NCBI RefSeq assembly: GCF_007858535.1
Contig: NZ_CP040174.1
Span: 124,001 to 188,000 of the forward strand
From: Arthrobacter sp. UKPF54-2
Lineage (GTDB): Bacteria; Actinomycetota; Actinomycetes; Actinomycetales; Micrococcaceae
Length of the DNA: 64,000 nucleotides
Direction of reading: 5' to 3'
Below, piece by piece: positions 17,637 through 29,170 of this stretch. The notes under the pieces were generated by a model that was not told the origin of the DNA, made no database searches, and worked only from the letters and a program-made list of their open reading frames with translations. How positions within the stretch are numbered: position 1 is the first letter of the stretch; each line of letters starts with the position of its first letter. A program made the position numbers and the translations under genes.

Positions 17637-17858
17637 GTGGAACTCCCCGCGTTCCTCGCCATTGTGCTGGTGGTGGCCGGCGTCTGGTCCCTGGCCGTCT
17701 GGCCGCAGTTCCTGCGCCGGGTTATGAAGGACCCGCGGGCGCGCGACGCCGGCGGCCAGGCCACCCGCTTCCTCACCGTCCACGTGGTGCTGGTCAGCAT
17801 CTCGATGCTGCTCGGCGCGGCGACGGCCGCCATCGGGATCGCCGGCCTGCTGAACTGA
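17637..17858 (+). CDS. Small integral membrane protein, SCO4848-like
   Basis: 73 residues with two hydrophobic helices (FLAIVLVVAGVWSLAVWPQF, ~5-24, and VHVVLVSISMLLGAATAAIG, ~49-68) separated by a charged loop (RRVMKDPRARDAGGQATRFL). The pattern of a Trp-rich first helix, a charged loop ending in a TxFLxVH motif and a second helix matches the SCO4848 family of small actinobacterial membrane proteins. The function of that family is not known. GTG start at 17637, 3 nt after the DUF2505 stop. A long inverted repeat follows 21 nt downstream of its stop. Confidence 0.75.
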   Translation: MELPAFLAIVLVVAGVWSLAVWPQFLRRVMKDPRARDAGGQATRFLTVHVVLVSISMLLGAATAAIGIAGLLN

Positions 17859-17879
17859 CCGGGGTCTCCCCCGCCCGGC

Positions 17880-17927
17880 TGGCCCGCAGTTGTTGACTTT
17901 CCCCGGAACGACAACAACTGCGGGCCA
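17880..17927. terminator. 16-bp perfect inverted repeat, probable terminator
   Basis: TGGCCCGCAGTTGTTG (17880-17895) is repeated inverted at 17912-17927 with a 16-nt spacer. No U-tract follows either arm. It lies between the SCO4848-like gene and VanZ, and could be a transcription end for the upstream genes. The long loop and missing U-tract leave a dispersed repeat or operator possible. Confidence 0.6.
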
Positions 17928-17993
17928 ACTGGGTTAAAACGCGGGCGGTGCGGGGCTAGAATCAGGAAAACGCCCGCCGACTGCTGAAGGGGG

Positions 17994-18443
17994 ATGCCTG
18001 TGCGGCCCCATCGCGTGGCCAGCTGGGGACTCACGGCCTACGTCGCGGTGCTGGCCGCGGTGGCCCTGTGGCCGCAGCCGGTGGACCGGCCTATCGGCGA
18101 ACTCCTGCACCGGGCGCTTAGGGCTCTGCACCGCCGCGGGATTCCGGACTGGGTCGACTACCCCCTGGTGGAATCCGTCTCCAACGTGCTGCTGTTCGTG
18201 CCGCTCGGCGCCCTCGTGGCCTGGATCATCGGCCGCAGCTACTGGTGGGTGGGTGCTGCGGCCGGCCTGCTCACCTCCTGCGTCATCGAGCTCGCGCAGC
18301 TCCTTTTCCTCCCGGCCCGCGTCCCCACCCTCGCCGATGTCCTGGCCAACACCATCGGCGCGCTCCTGGGCGCCCTGCTCGTGCTGCCAATAATGCGCCG
18401 CCGCAGGCCTGTCCGAAACCGGGCGGCAGCACGTACTCTGTGA
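17994..18443 (+). CDS. VanZ-like membrane protein
   Basis: 149 residues, a VanZ-type integral membrane protein. Hydrophobic helices lie at ~10-27 (GLTAYVAVLAAVALWPQP), ~60-80 (VSNVLLFVPLGALVAWII), ~84-102 and ~117-134. The hallmark residues are NVLLFVPLG and the later IELAQLLFLPARVPTLADVLANTIGA. VanZ relatives are linked to glycopeptide tolerance and cell-envelope functions, but without van genes nearby no resistance role is implied. A possible -10 (TAGAAT, 17957-17962) lies upstream; the start at 17994 is weakly supported. It sits 27 nt before ugd on the same strand. Confidence 0.85.
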   Translation: MPVRPHRVASWGLTAYVAVLAAVALWPQPVDRPIGELLHRALRALHRRGIPDWVDYPLVESVSNVLLFVPLGALVAWIIGRSYWWVGAAAGLLTSCVIELAQLLFLPARVPTLADVLANTIGALLGALLVLPIMRRRRPVRNRAAARTL

Positions 18444-18470
18444 ACACACCCTTGGCGGGAGGACCTTGGA

Positions 18471-19784
18471 ATGCGGATCTCGGTTATCGGCTGCGGCTAT
18501 CTTGGCGCGGTCCACGCGGCGTGCATGGCGAAACTGGGCCATGAGGTGGTCGGCATCGACGTCGACGCGGCCAAGGTGGAGCACCTCTCCCGGGGACGGG
18601 CCCCGTTCTACGAACCCGTGCTCGATGAGCTCCTGTCCGAACTCGAAGAATCCGGACGGCTCCGGTTCACCACCGAGATGTCCGCCGCCCACGGGGCGGA
18701 GGTCCACTTTATCTGCGTGGGAACCCCGCAAAAACGGGGCGAGAACGGCGCGGATCTGCGCTTCGTCGACGCGGCCGTGGAGGCCCTGGCCGGCTATGTG
18801 TCCCCCGGCGACGTGATCGCCGGAAAATCCACCGTTCCGGTGGGCACCGCCGCCCGGCTCGCCGAGCTGCTCGCGGAGACGGAGCCGGGCGCCACCCTGG
18901 TCTGGAATCCCGAATTCCTCCGGGAGGGCCACGCCGTCACGGACACCCTGAACCCCGACCGTTTCGTCTACGGCGTCCCGGACGGCCGCGAAGACCACCC
19001 CGCCGTCGCCGTCCTGGACCGGGTCTACGCGACGCCGCTGGCGGGCGGAACACGGCGGCTCATCACCGACTACGCCACGGCCGAGCTGGTCAAGGCAGCC
19101 GCGAACTCCTTCCTCGCCACCAAGATCTCGTTCATCAACGCGATGGCCGAGGTCTGCGAGGCCACCGGAGCGGACGTCACCCGGCTGGCCGACGCGATCG
19201 GCATGGACGAGAGGATCGGGCGGAAGTTCCTGAACGCCGGGATCGGCTTCGGCGGCGGCTGCCTGCCCAAGGACATCCGGGCGTTTATGGCCCGCGCCGG
19301 CGAGCTGGGGGCGGACCAGGCCCTGACGTTCCTGCGCGAGGTGGACGCGATCAACATGCGCCGCCGCACCCGCGTCGTCGAGCTCACCCGGGAACTGTGC
19401 GGCGGCTCGCTGATGGGGCAGCGGATCGCGGTGCTGGGCGCCGCTTTCAAACCCGAGAGCGACGACGTCCGGGACTCGCCCGCGCTGAGCGCCGCGGCCC
19501 AGCTGCAGCTCCAGGGCGCCGTGGTAACCGTGACCGACCCGCAGGCGCTGGCCAACGCCGCCAAGCGTTTCCCGGAACTGCCCCTGGAGCCGGACCTGGA
19601 CGCGGCCCTGCACAAGGCCGACGCGGTGCTGCTGCTGACGGAGTGGCGGCAGTACCGCGAGCTGGACCCGCACGACACCCTGGCCCTGGTCTCGTCCCCG
19701 CGGATCCTGGACGGCCGGAACGTGCTGGATCCGGCCAAATGGCGTGCCGCCGGCTGGACCTACAAGGGCCTCGGCCGGCCCTAG
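18471..19784 (+). CDS. ugd: UDP-glucose 6-dehydrogenase
   Basis: 437 residues. Oxidises UDP-glucose to UDP-glucuronate with 2 NAD+, giving an acidic sugar for surface polysaccharide. NAD-binding GCGYLGAVHA (7-16), VGTPQKRGENGADL, KSTVPVGT, EFLREG, and the catalytic Cys264 in GFGGGCLPKD. The C-terminal UDP-binding part has LGAAFKPESDDVRDSPAL. RBS GGGAGGA 7 nt before the ATG. Its stop codon overlaps the stop of the convergent sufU. It is the nearest sugar-nucleotide gene to the polysaccharide island that starts ~2 kb on, so it is a likely precursor source (inference). Confidence 0.95.
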   Translation: MRISVIGCGYLGAVHAACMAKLGHEVVGIDVDAAKVEHLSRGRAPFYEPVLDELLSELEESGRLRFTTEMSAAHGAEVHFICVGTPQKRGENGADLRFVDAAVEALAGYVSPGDVIAGKSTVPVGTAARLAELLAETEPGATLVWNPEFLREGHAVTDTLNPDRFVYGVPDGREDHPAVAVLDRVYATPLAGGTRRLITDYATAELVKAAANSFLATKISFINAMAEVCEATGADVTRLADAIGMDERIGRKFLNAGIGFGGGCLPKDIRAFMARAGELGADQALTFLREVDAINMRRRTRVVELTRELCGGSLMGQRIAVLGAAFKPESDDVRDSPALSAAAQLQLQGAVVTVTDPQALANAAKRFPELPLEPDLDAALHKADAVLLLTEWRQYRELDPHDTLALVSSPRILDGRNVLDPAKWRAAGWTYKGLGRP

Positions 19785-20296
19785 TCCGCGGGGTCCTCGT
19801 TAGCGAGGTCCTCGTTAGCGGGGTCCTGGCTAGCGGGGTCCTGGTGTGACTCCGCCTGGCCCAGCGCGTCCTCGGCGGCCACCCAGGAGAGCATGGCGCA
19901 CTTCACCCGGGCCGCGTACCGGGACACCCCTTCGAAGGCCGCTGCGTCGCCGAGGATCTCCGGATCGGCCGGCACCTTGCCGCGGGAGCGCAGCACCTCG
20001 CGGAAACTGTCGATCACCTGGTGCAGCTCTGCCGGGTCCAGGCCTTCGGCCAGGTCCGTCAGCACGGACGCGGACGCCATCGAGATGGAGCAGCCCTCGC
20101 CGTCCCAGCGCAGTTCGCTGACCTTGCCGCCGGCCACCGACACCCGCAGCGTGATCTCGTCGCCGCAGACGGGGTTGAGCTGGTGCGACTGGCCGCTGCT
20201 GGCGCCCTCCGGGACGCCGGCGTCGGCCAGGCCGCTGCCGTGGCGCGCCTTGGAATGCTCGAGGATGATCTGTTGGTACAGCTGGTCAAGACTCAT
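19781..20296 (-). CDS. sufU: SUF-system NifU-type Fe-S assembly protein
   Basis: 171 residues. SufU accepts sulfur from SufS by a Zn-assisted exchange. The conserved ligands are present: Cys44 and Asp46 (NPVCGDE), Cys69 (GEGCSIS) and Cys133 (RVKCAML). The catalytic domain ends near residue 148. The last ~23 residues are a low-complexity Glu/Asp/Asn/Ala/Pro tail built from pentapeptide repeats, encoded by a 15-bp tandem repeat. The ATG is 12 nt from the sufS stop on the same strand, the usual sufS-sufU pairing. It converges on ugd with overlapping stops. The rest of the SUF operon is not in the window. Confidence 0.93.
   Translation of the reverse strand: MSLDQLYQQIILEHSKARHGSGLADAGVPEGASSGQSHQLNPVCGDEITLRVSVAGGKVSELRWDGEGCSISMASASVLTDLAEGLDPAELHQVIDSFREVLRSRGKVPADPEILGDAAAFEGVSRYAARVKCAMLSWVAAEDALGQAESHQDPASQDPANEDLANEDPAD
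19788..19847. repeat. Four 15-bp tandem repeats inside the 3' end of sufU
   Basis: Units at 19788-19802, 19803-19817, 19818-19832 and 19833-19847 are variants of GCGGGGTCCTCGTTA, differing at one to a few positions. On the minus strand they encode successive copies of a (H/S/N)(Q/E)D(P/L)A pentapeptide. In-frame 15-bp units suggest slippage expansion; copy number may vary between strains. Confidence 0.85.
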
Positions 20297-20308
20297 GCAG
20301 GGCCGTCC

Positions 20309-23280
<2,972 letters not shown>

Positions 23281-23304
23281 GGTCTCCCCCGGTGCGCGCC
23301 GGGC

Positions 23305-24624
23305 TCAGCCGGCCGAAGCCGTGCGCGCGGGCGCCGGGGCCCGGGGGGCCGCGGCCGCCAGGGCTGCCGCTGCCTCGTCGCGCCGGATCCGCTCGCGGCG
23401 TTCATCCCCGGCGATCACCACCATCGCCAGCACGGTCCAGACCAGGATCCCGGCCGCGGACCGCGTGGCGAGCGAGCTGTAGGTCTGCGGAATCACCAGG
23501 GCCATGACCCCGGCCAGCGCCAGGCCGGGGTAGCCCAGGCGGAACCCGCTGCGGGCCACCAGCACCAGCATGGAGCCGAAGTAGAGACCGGCCGCGACGA
23601 TCCCGATGTCGACGCTGTACATCAGCAGCGGATTTTCCAGGCTGCTCTGCAGCCCGGCGTGGAAGGCCAGCCTGAAGCTGGTGCCGATTCCGCCGCCGCC
23701 GAGGAGGTAGTCGTTCCAGCGGGCCAGGAAATAGTCCAGGGCGACTTCGCGGGCCTGCGCGGAACCGGAGTCGTCGGCCAGGCGGGCCGTCACGCCGTCG
23801 ATCAGCGGGGAGGAGACGATGGCGGCCCCGACACCGGCGATGCCCGCCAGCATCACCGCTTTCACCCAGACCCGTCCCTGGGCCAGCAGAATGGCGGCGA
23901 CGGCCGAGACGGCGACGGCAATGATGCCGACCCTCGACTGGGTGATCAGGCTCCCGACCACCATCAGGACCAGCAGCGCCGCCTGCACGAGCTTGTTCCG
24001 GAGGCCGGCCACCAGCGGCGCGGCCACCGAAATCGCCAGCGACAGGGCGAGGGGCTGGTCCAGGGTACCCATCCAGCGTCCCGACTGCCGCTCGAACCAG
24101 TACTGGGTGCTGTAGCCGGAGCCGTAGAACAACACGTCCTTCGCCTGCCACTGCAGCACCGCGGCCACGCAGGCCAGCGCGACAAACAGCAGCAGCGTGC
24201 CGCGGAGGGTTCGAACGAGGCCGCTGCCGCGGGAGGCCTCGGAGAGCAGGAGCAGGAAGAACAGCACCGGGATCAGGATCTGGTCCACCAGGACCACCAG
24301 GCCGCCGGCGGTGCTGGTGCTGACGGAGGCGAGGAAGGCCGCGATGAGCACCACGGCGAGGACCAGGAACAGGAGGAAACGCCGGGCCAGCGCCTGGTGG
24401 ACGCTCCACGGGTCATGCAGCATGCGGACCGCGAAGGCGCAGAGGACCAGCCACGTCGCCGGGTGGAAGCCCAGGGGTCCGGCATCCACGCCGGTCACGA
24501 CCCCGGCGCCGACGGCGGGAACCAGGATCCAGAGCCCGATCACCAGGACAATCAGCACCCGGGCGTGGCGCCGGAGCACCAGCGCCGCGGCCAGGCACAG
24601 CCCGATCCAGAGTGCCAGCTGCAT
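23305..24624 (-). CDS. Polysaccharide polymerase/O-antigen-ligase-like membrane protein
   Basis: 439 residues, roughly eleven hydrophobic helices. The long periplasmic-type loop (RWNDYLLGGGGIGTSF, ~300-316) is typical of Wzy/WaaL proteins, as is the GTLDQPLALSLAISVAAPL stretch with QSRVG. A charged, Ala/Arg-rich cytosolic tail (~405-439) ends it. It likely joins or polymerises undecaprenyl-linked repeat units. Its stop is 24 nt before the diesterase start and its start is 53 nt after the chain-length gene stop, all on one strand, so the three may be co-transcribed. I cannot tell polymerase from ligase by sequence alone. Confidence 0.82.
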   Translation of the reverse strand: MQLALWIGLCLAAALVLRRHARVLIVLVIGLWILVPAVGAGVVTGVDAGPLGFHPATWLVLCAFAVRMLHDPWSVHQALARRFLLFLVLAVVLIAAFLASVSTSTAGGLVVLVDQILIPVLFFLLLLSEASRGSGLVRTLRGTLLLFVALACVAAVLQWQAKDVLFYGSGYSTQYWFERQSGRWMGTLDQPLALSLAISVAAPLVAGLRNKLVQAALLVLMVVGSLITQSRVGIIAVAVSAVAAILLAQGRVWVKAVMLAGIAGVGAAIVSSPLIDGVTARLADDSGSAQAREVALDYFLARWNDYLLGGGGIGTSFRLAFHAGLQSSLENPLLMYSVDIGIVAAGLYFGSMLVLVARSGFRLGYPGLALAGVMALVIPQTYSSLATRSAAGILVWTVLAMVVIAGDERRERIRRDEAAAALAAAAPRAPAPARTASAG

Positions 24625-24677
24625 TCAGACCACCTGCCCCGCGTTCCTGTCCGTTGCGCCGCCCATTGAGTGCGACC

Positions 24678-26150
24678 CTAAGGCCGGCGGGACGCGCTCG
24701 CGACCGGTTTACCGGCTTGCGGGGAGGCCGGCAGGCCCGGGGCCGGCTGGCGGGCGTTGGCGGTCAACGGGAATTTGGCGCGGAGCCCGCGGCGGCCTTC
24801 CGCGAGGCGTCCCGGCAGGGCGTTCAGCACCACGCCGGCGACGGTGCCGTTGACCAGCTCCAGATTGCGCAGCGCCGCCCGGAGCGTGTCGCGGGTGACC
24901 GTCCGGTGCCGGACCACCAGCACCGTGCAGTCAGCGGCCGCGGCAATCACGGCGGCGTCGCTGTAGGGCTCCATGGCCGGCGCATCCAGGACCACCCGGG
25001 CGTAGCTGCCCCGCAGCTCCTGAAGCGCGGCCGGCAGCGCCCGGCTGCCGAGCAGTTCGGTGGGGTTCGGGGGCACGTCGCCCGCCGCGACGGCGTGAAG
25101 GCCTTCGACGGCGGTGTGCTGGATGACCTGGTCCAACGGCAGCCGGCCGGAGAGGACGTCGGTGAGCCCCGTGCCCGCGCCCAGGCCAAGGTCGGCGGCG
25201 AGCCGCGGCGAGCGCAATCCCGCCTCGACCAGCAGCACCCGCTCCCCCGCTTCGGCCCACGCCCGCGCCAGCATCAGCGCCACGCTGGTGCTGCCTTCAC
25301 CGCTCCCGGCGGCGGTCACCGCGACGACGCCGCCGGTCCCCATGGCGGGGAAATGGTCAATGTTGGTGCGGAGCCGGCGCCCGGCCTCATCCAGCAGCGT
25401 CCCCCCGCTTTGGTCCAGGATCCGGGCCGGCGGCCGGACGGCGGTGCTGAGCGGGATGCGGGCCAGCACCGGCAGCCCGGATGCGTCCTCGACCTCCTGC
25501 GCCGTCCGCAGCGACTTATCGGAGAGCCGGCGGGCGACCGGGATCGCGATGCCCGCGGCGAGGCCCAGGAGCGCGCCGACGGCCAGGTTCAGCGGCACCT
25601 TGGGCGAAACAGGCGCCGGATCGTTGGTGGGTCCTGCCACGACGGTCAGGTTGGTCACGGCTCCGCCGGTATCGAGTTCCCCGGCCGCGCTGCCGAGGTT
25701 GTTGGCGATGGACCGGGCGATCGCGAAGGCCTTGGCCTGTTCAGGCTGGCTCACGATGACGGAGAGCGTCAGGGTGTCCCGGTCAGCGGACGCGCCGATG
25801 CTGTCGACGAGGTCCTTGCCGGAGATACCGGCGCCGCTGTCCCGGACCAGGCGGCCGAGGAAGCCTTCGCTCTTGACGAGGTTGGCGTAGGAGGTGATGC
25901 GGTTCCGCGAGAGTTCCTGGGCCTGCAAGGTTGATTGGCCCGCGGCCGACGGAGTGACGGCGAAGAACTTGATGGTGCTCTGGTACACCGGAGCCGTCCT
26001 GGCCGTGACGAGGGCTGCCGCCCCAAGACCCGCCAGCAGGCACACCAGCAGGATCCACCACCCCCGCGCGATCGCCCGGCCGTATTCTGCAAGCTCCAAG
26101 GGAACCCCCATGCGGTTCCCATGCCATGCCGCGCCGGCACGGTCCTTCAC
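24678..26150 (-). CDS. Wzc/CapB-like chain-length protein with a degenerate BY-kinase domain
   Basis: 490 residues. Wzz domain: LELAEYGRAIARGWWILLVCLLAGLGAAALV (first membrane helix ~31-49), VYQSTIKFF, and a second helix at ~188-205. The C-terminal domain aligns with bacterial tyrosine kinases, but the Walker A lysine is absent (GSGEGSTS, 282-289, against GxGEGK[ST]T). Walker A' reads VEAGLRSP (308-315) instead of [ILV]DADLRxP, and Walker B reads VVLDAPAM (386-393). No tyrosine cluster exists at the C-terminus. So ATP hydrolysis and autophosphorylation are doubtful. GTG at 26150 has AAGGGGA just upstream; an ATG at 26111 is an alternative. Divergent from the glycosyltransferase gene. Confidence 0.85.
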   Translation of the reverse strand: MKDRAGAAWHGNRMGVPLELAEYGRAIARGWWILLVCLLAGLGAAALVTARTAPVYQSTIKFFAVTPSAAGQSTLQAQELSRNRITSYANLVKSEGFLGRLVRDSGAGISGKDLVDSIGASADRDTLTLSVIVSQPEQAKAFAIARSIANNLGSAAGELDTGGAVTNLTVVAGPTNDPAPVSPKVPLNLAVGALLGLAAGIAIPVARRLSDKSLRTAQEVEDASGLPVLARIPLSTAVRPPARILDQSGGTLLDEAGRRLRTNIDHFPAMGTGGVVAVTAAGSGEGSTSVALMLARAWAEAGERVLLVEAGLRSPRLAADLGLGAGTGLTDVLSGRLPLDQVIQHTAVEGLHAVAAGDVPPNPTELLGSRALPAALQELRGSYARVVLDAPAMEPYSDAAVIAAAADCTVLVVRHRTVTRDTLRAALRNLELVNGTVAGVVLNALPGRLAEGRRGLRAKFPLTANARQPAPGLPASPQAGKPVASASRRP

Positions 26151-26447
26151 GGTCCCCTTGGTGCACCATTATTGACTGCAAAGGTGCCCGGCGGAAGCTT
26201 TTAACCGGCACCGGTTTGCTGCGCATTCGGGAGCCGCCGGCGGCGTGCTGCCTGGCGTAATCCGCGGCTGCACCGGAACCGGCCCGGAATCCTAGCCAAA
26301 GCCGGGCGCCGGCCGTAGTCTTTCCCTAAGCCTGGGCGGATTCCGTGGGTCTCAACGGCTCCTCGCCAGGACCGGGACCGCGCATGCGGCCGCCCGGCCC
26401 TGCCGATGAGCTTCCCGTCCGCCGGGGCACGGATCCGCGGGGGAACG
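26151..26447. promoter_or_regulatory. Divergent intergenic region between the two arms of the polysaccharide island
   Basis: 297 bp between the chain-length gene (minus) and the glycosyltransferase gene (plus). It must hold both promoters. I see an AT-rich patch near 26160-26205 (ATTATTGACTGC, TTTTAACC) suited to the minus-strand gene. TAGTCT (26316-26321) is a possible -10 for the plus-strand gene. No strong palindrome or repeat was seen, and no further gene. Confidence 0.4.
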
Positions 26448-27608
26448 ATGGACGAGACCGGGCGCAGTTTCACAGTGCTGGTGGCGCATCCCAGTGCCGA
26501 CCTCTACGGGTCCGACCGTGTCCTGCTGGAAACCATCGACGGCCTGAGCGGCGCCGGCGCCCGGGTCCTGGTGGCACTGCCGGAACCGGGGCCGCTGGTC
26601 CCCGAACTGGAACGCCGCGGCGCCGCCGTCGTCCTGTCGCCGACTCCGGTATTGCGCAAGAGCCTGCTCTCGGGCGCCGGGCTGCTCCGGCTGGCGGCCG
26701 AATCGGCCCGTGGCCTGCCCCGCAGCGTGGGCGTGATCCGCGGGGCCCGGCCCGACGTGATCCTCGCCAACACCATCACGGTGCCGCTGTGGACCCTCGC
26801 CGGCCGGCTCACCGGTGTCCCGGTGGTCACCCACGTCCACGAGGCGGAGGCGAAGGCGCCGCGCCTGCTGCGCGCCGCGCTAGCCGCGCCACTGCTGCTG
26901 TCCCGGGGCATCCTGACCAACAGCCAGTTCAGTGCCGACACGCTGGCCGCTTCCCTGCCGGCCCTGCGCGGGCGCTCCACGGTGGTCTACAACGGGGTGC
27001 CGGGCCCGGCGGAGCCCGTCCGGCCCCGGGAGAAGCTGCTCGGCGGGCTGCGGATCGCCTACGTGGGCCGGCTCTCACACCGCAAGGGCGTGGACGTCGC
27101 GGTCGAGGCGCTGCTGCAGCTGCGCCGCCGCGGCATCGACGCGGAGCTCTCGATCGTGGGAGCCGTCTTCCCCGGCTACGAGGACTATGAAGCCGCGCTG
27201 CGCGGCCAGGTCGCCGACGGCGGTGCCGCCGCGCACGTGAAGTTCCACGGGTTCCAGGCCAACGTCTTTCCGTTCCTGGCCGACGCCGACGTCGTGGTGG
27301 TGCCGTCCCGGCTGGAGGAGCCGTTCGGGAACACGGCCGTGGAAGCGCTGCTGGCCTCCCGGCCCGTTGTGGTCAGCAACACCTCCGGGCTGCGGGAGGC
27401 CGCGGGCGGCTACCGCTCGGCCCAGTTCGTGGAGCCCGGCGACGCCGCGGGCCTCGCCGCCGCGCTCGCGCGGGTGGCCGCCGCGTGGCCGGAGTTCGCC
27501 GCCAAGGCCCGGGCCGACTCCGCCGAGGCGGAATTCCGGCACAGCCCGGAGCGCTACGGAAAGGTGATGGCCGACCACCTTGCCCAGGCTGCCGGCGGCC
27601 GACAATGA
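26448..27608 (+). CDS. Glycosyltransferase family 4
   Basis: 386 residues, GT-B fold. N-terminal acceptor half begins VLVAHPSADLYGSDRVLLETI with VTHVHEAEAKAP. The C-terminal donor half has IAYVGRLSHRKGVDVAVEAL, KFHGFQ, and the E-x7-E region EEPFGNTAVEALLASRPVVVS. It transfers a sugar from a nucleotide donor to the lipid-linked repeat unit; the sugar is not predictable. An ATG at 26406 is in frame, but the ATG at 26448 has GGGGGAACG upstream and is favoured. The stop overlaps the flippase start (ATGA at 27605). Confidence 0.88.
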   Translation: MDETGRSFTVLVAHPSADLYGSDRVLLETIDGLSGAGARVLVALPEPGPLVPELERRGAAVVLSPTPVLRKSLLSGAGLLRLAAESARGLPRSVGVIRGARPDVILANTITVPLWTLAGRLTGVPVVTHVHEAEAKAPRLLRAALAAPLLLSRGILTNSQFSADTLAASLPALRGRSTVVYNGVPGPAEPVRPREKLLGGLRIAYVGRLSHRKGVDVAVEALLQLRRRGIDAELSIVGAVFPGYEDYEAALRGQVADGGAAAHVKFHGFQANVFPFLADADVVVVPSRLEEPFGNTAVEALLASRPVVVSNTSGLREAAGGYRSAQFVEPGDAAGLAAALARVAAAWPEFAAKARADSAEAEFRHSPERYGKVMADHLAQAAGGRQ

Positions 27609-29170
27609 CAACCGACCTCGCCGGGAGAGCGGCCCGCAGCGTGCGCTGGAGCTTCGGCGCCGTGCTGGCCCGGCAGGGATTCCAGATCGGCTGCGCCGTG
27701 GTGCTGGCCCGGCTGCTGGGCCCTCAAAGCTACGGCACCATCGCTGCCGCGACCGTCTACATCAGCCTGGTCGCGCTGCTGCTCGACCAGGGCCTGTCCG
27801 CGGCGCTCATCCAGCGCCCGGACATCACCCGGCGGCTGGCCGGCGCCACCGCCACGCTGAACCTGCTGGTGGCCGCAGCCCTCGCGGCGGGGACCTGGTT
27901 CGCTGCCCCGGCGGTGGCGGGGTTCTTCGCGGTGGCCGAGCTGGACCCGATCCTGCGGGTGCTGGCGTTCGCCATCCCGGTCAAGGCGCTCGCGATCACG
28001 CCCCGGGCCATGCTGGCCCGGGACCTGCAGTTGCACCGGGTCGGCGCGGCGGACATCGCCGCGGCGGCCGCCGGCAGCGCGGCGGGCATCGGCGCCGCCC
28101 TCGCCGGGGCCGGGGCCTGGTCCATGGTCTACCAGGTGGCGGTCACCGACGTCGTCTGTGCCGCCATGCTGCTGGCCGCCAGCCGCGGTCCCGCACCGAA
28201 CTTCGCGCTCCGCGCGGTGGGCCCGCTGCTGGGATTCAGCCTGAGCGTCTTCGCGACCGATTGCCTCGCCTACTTCTCCCGCAACCTGGACAACATCCTG
28301 GTGGGCCGGGTACTGGGCGTCACAGCCCTGTCGATCTACGGAATGGCCTACCGGATCCTGGTGGTTCCGGTCCAGCTGATCGGGCAGACCGTCAACCGGG
28401 TCATGTTTCCCGCCTTTGCCAGATCGGCACAGGAACCCGAGCGGGTGGCAGCGAGCCTCGTCGCCGCCACCCGCGTCCTGGCGATTCTGGCCGTTCCCCT
28501 GATGGTCTTCGTGTCCTGCGCCGCGCCGGAACTGGTGCACCTGGTGCTGGGACCGGAATGGATGCCGGCGGCGGCGCTGGTCAGTGTCCTGGCGATCGGC
28601 GGCGCGCGCGAGACGATCTTCTACATCACCCCCTCGCTGATGAAAGGGCTGGGCCGCGGGGCGCTGATCGTGCGCTACGAGATCCTCGCCGCCGTGGTGC
28701 AGGTCGGCGGCATCGTCATCGGCCTGCAATACGGGGTGTTCGGCGTCGCCGTCGGCTACACCGCGGCCGGCTTCCTGCTGACCCCCGTGCTGCTGCGGAT
28801 CCAGACCCGGCTGACCGGGGTGAGCGCCCGGTCCCAGCTTGCCTCGATCCTGCCGGCGGTCCACGCCGCGCTGTGGGGGGCCGCCGGCTACGCCCTGTGG
28901 CAGCTCGGGGACGCGGGCAGGCTGTGGCATCTCTTGGGCGGTCTGGTGATCTTTTTCGCCCTCGCGGCGGGGGCGCTGTGGCTCTTCCACCGGCGGCTGC
29001 TGGCAGCCTTCCTGGCCCAGGCGCGCAGCCTCGCCGGGCGCGGCCGGAACCGAACGAACAGCGACGGCAGCCCCGGCGCCCGGACAGGCCGGCCCGCACC
29101 AATCGAGCCGGAAACCCCGGACATCCCTCACCCGGACATCCCTCATAAGGCAGGAGGCCTTCATGGCTAA
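27605..29170 (+). CDS. Wzx-type polysaccharide flippase (MOP superfamily)
   Basis: 521 residues, 12-14 hydrophobic helices, no signal peptide. Pattern of the lipopolysaccharide biosynthesis/MATE-Wzx-like family: SVRWSFGAVLARQGFQIG, LLGPQSYGTIAAATVYISL, LDNILVGRVLGVTALSIYGMAYR, and VNRVMFPAFARSAQEP. It flips lipid-linked repeat units to the outer face. The C-terminal ~50 residues are polar and Pro-rich with a duplicated PDIPHPDIPH. Start overlaps the upstream glycosyltransferase by 4 bp, and its stop overlaps the next start by 8 bp, so translation of the three genes is coupled. Confidence 0.9.
   Translation: MTTDLAGRAARSVRWSFGAVLARQGFQIGCAVVLARLLGPQSYGTIAAATVYISLVALLLDQGLSAALIQRPDITRRLAGATATLNLLVAAALAAGTWFAAPAVAGFFAVAELDPILRVLAFAIPVKALAITPRAMLARDLQLHRVGAADIAAAAAGSAAGIGAALAGAGAWSMVYQVAVTDVVCAAMLLAASRGPAPNFALRAVGPLLGFSLSVFATDCLAYFSRNLDNILVGRVLGVTALSIYGMAYRILVVPVQLIGQTVNRVMFPAFARSAQEPERVAASLVAATRVLAILAVPLMVFVSCAAPELVHLVLGPEWMPAAALVSVLAIGGARETIFYITPSLMKGLGRGALIVRYEILAAVVQVGGIVIGLQYGVFGVAVGYTAAGFLLTPVLLRIQTRLTGVSARSQLASILPAVHAALWGAAGYALWQLGDAGRLWHLLGGLVIFFALAAGALWLFHRRLLAAFLAQARSLAGRGRNRTNSDGSPGARTGRPAPIEPETPDIPHPDIPHKAGGLHG

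Noticed and set aside
14424..17783. 1119-codon antisense frame across mfd, the NmrA gene and DUF2505
   Set aside because: It covers three clear genes, on both strands, and shows no family pattern.
17994..18443. Glycopeptide resistance from the VanZ-like gene
   Set aside because: VanZ-like membrane proteins are common without resistance; no vanA/H/X-type genes nearby.
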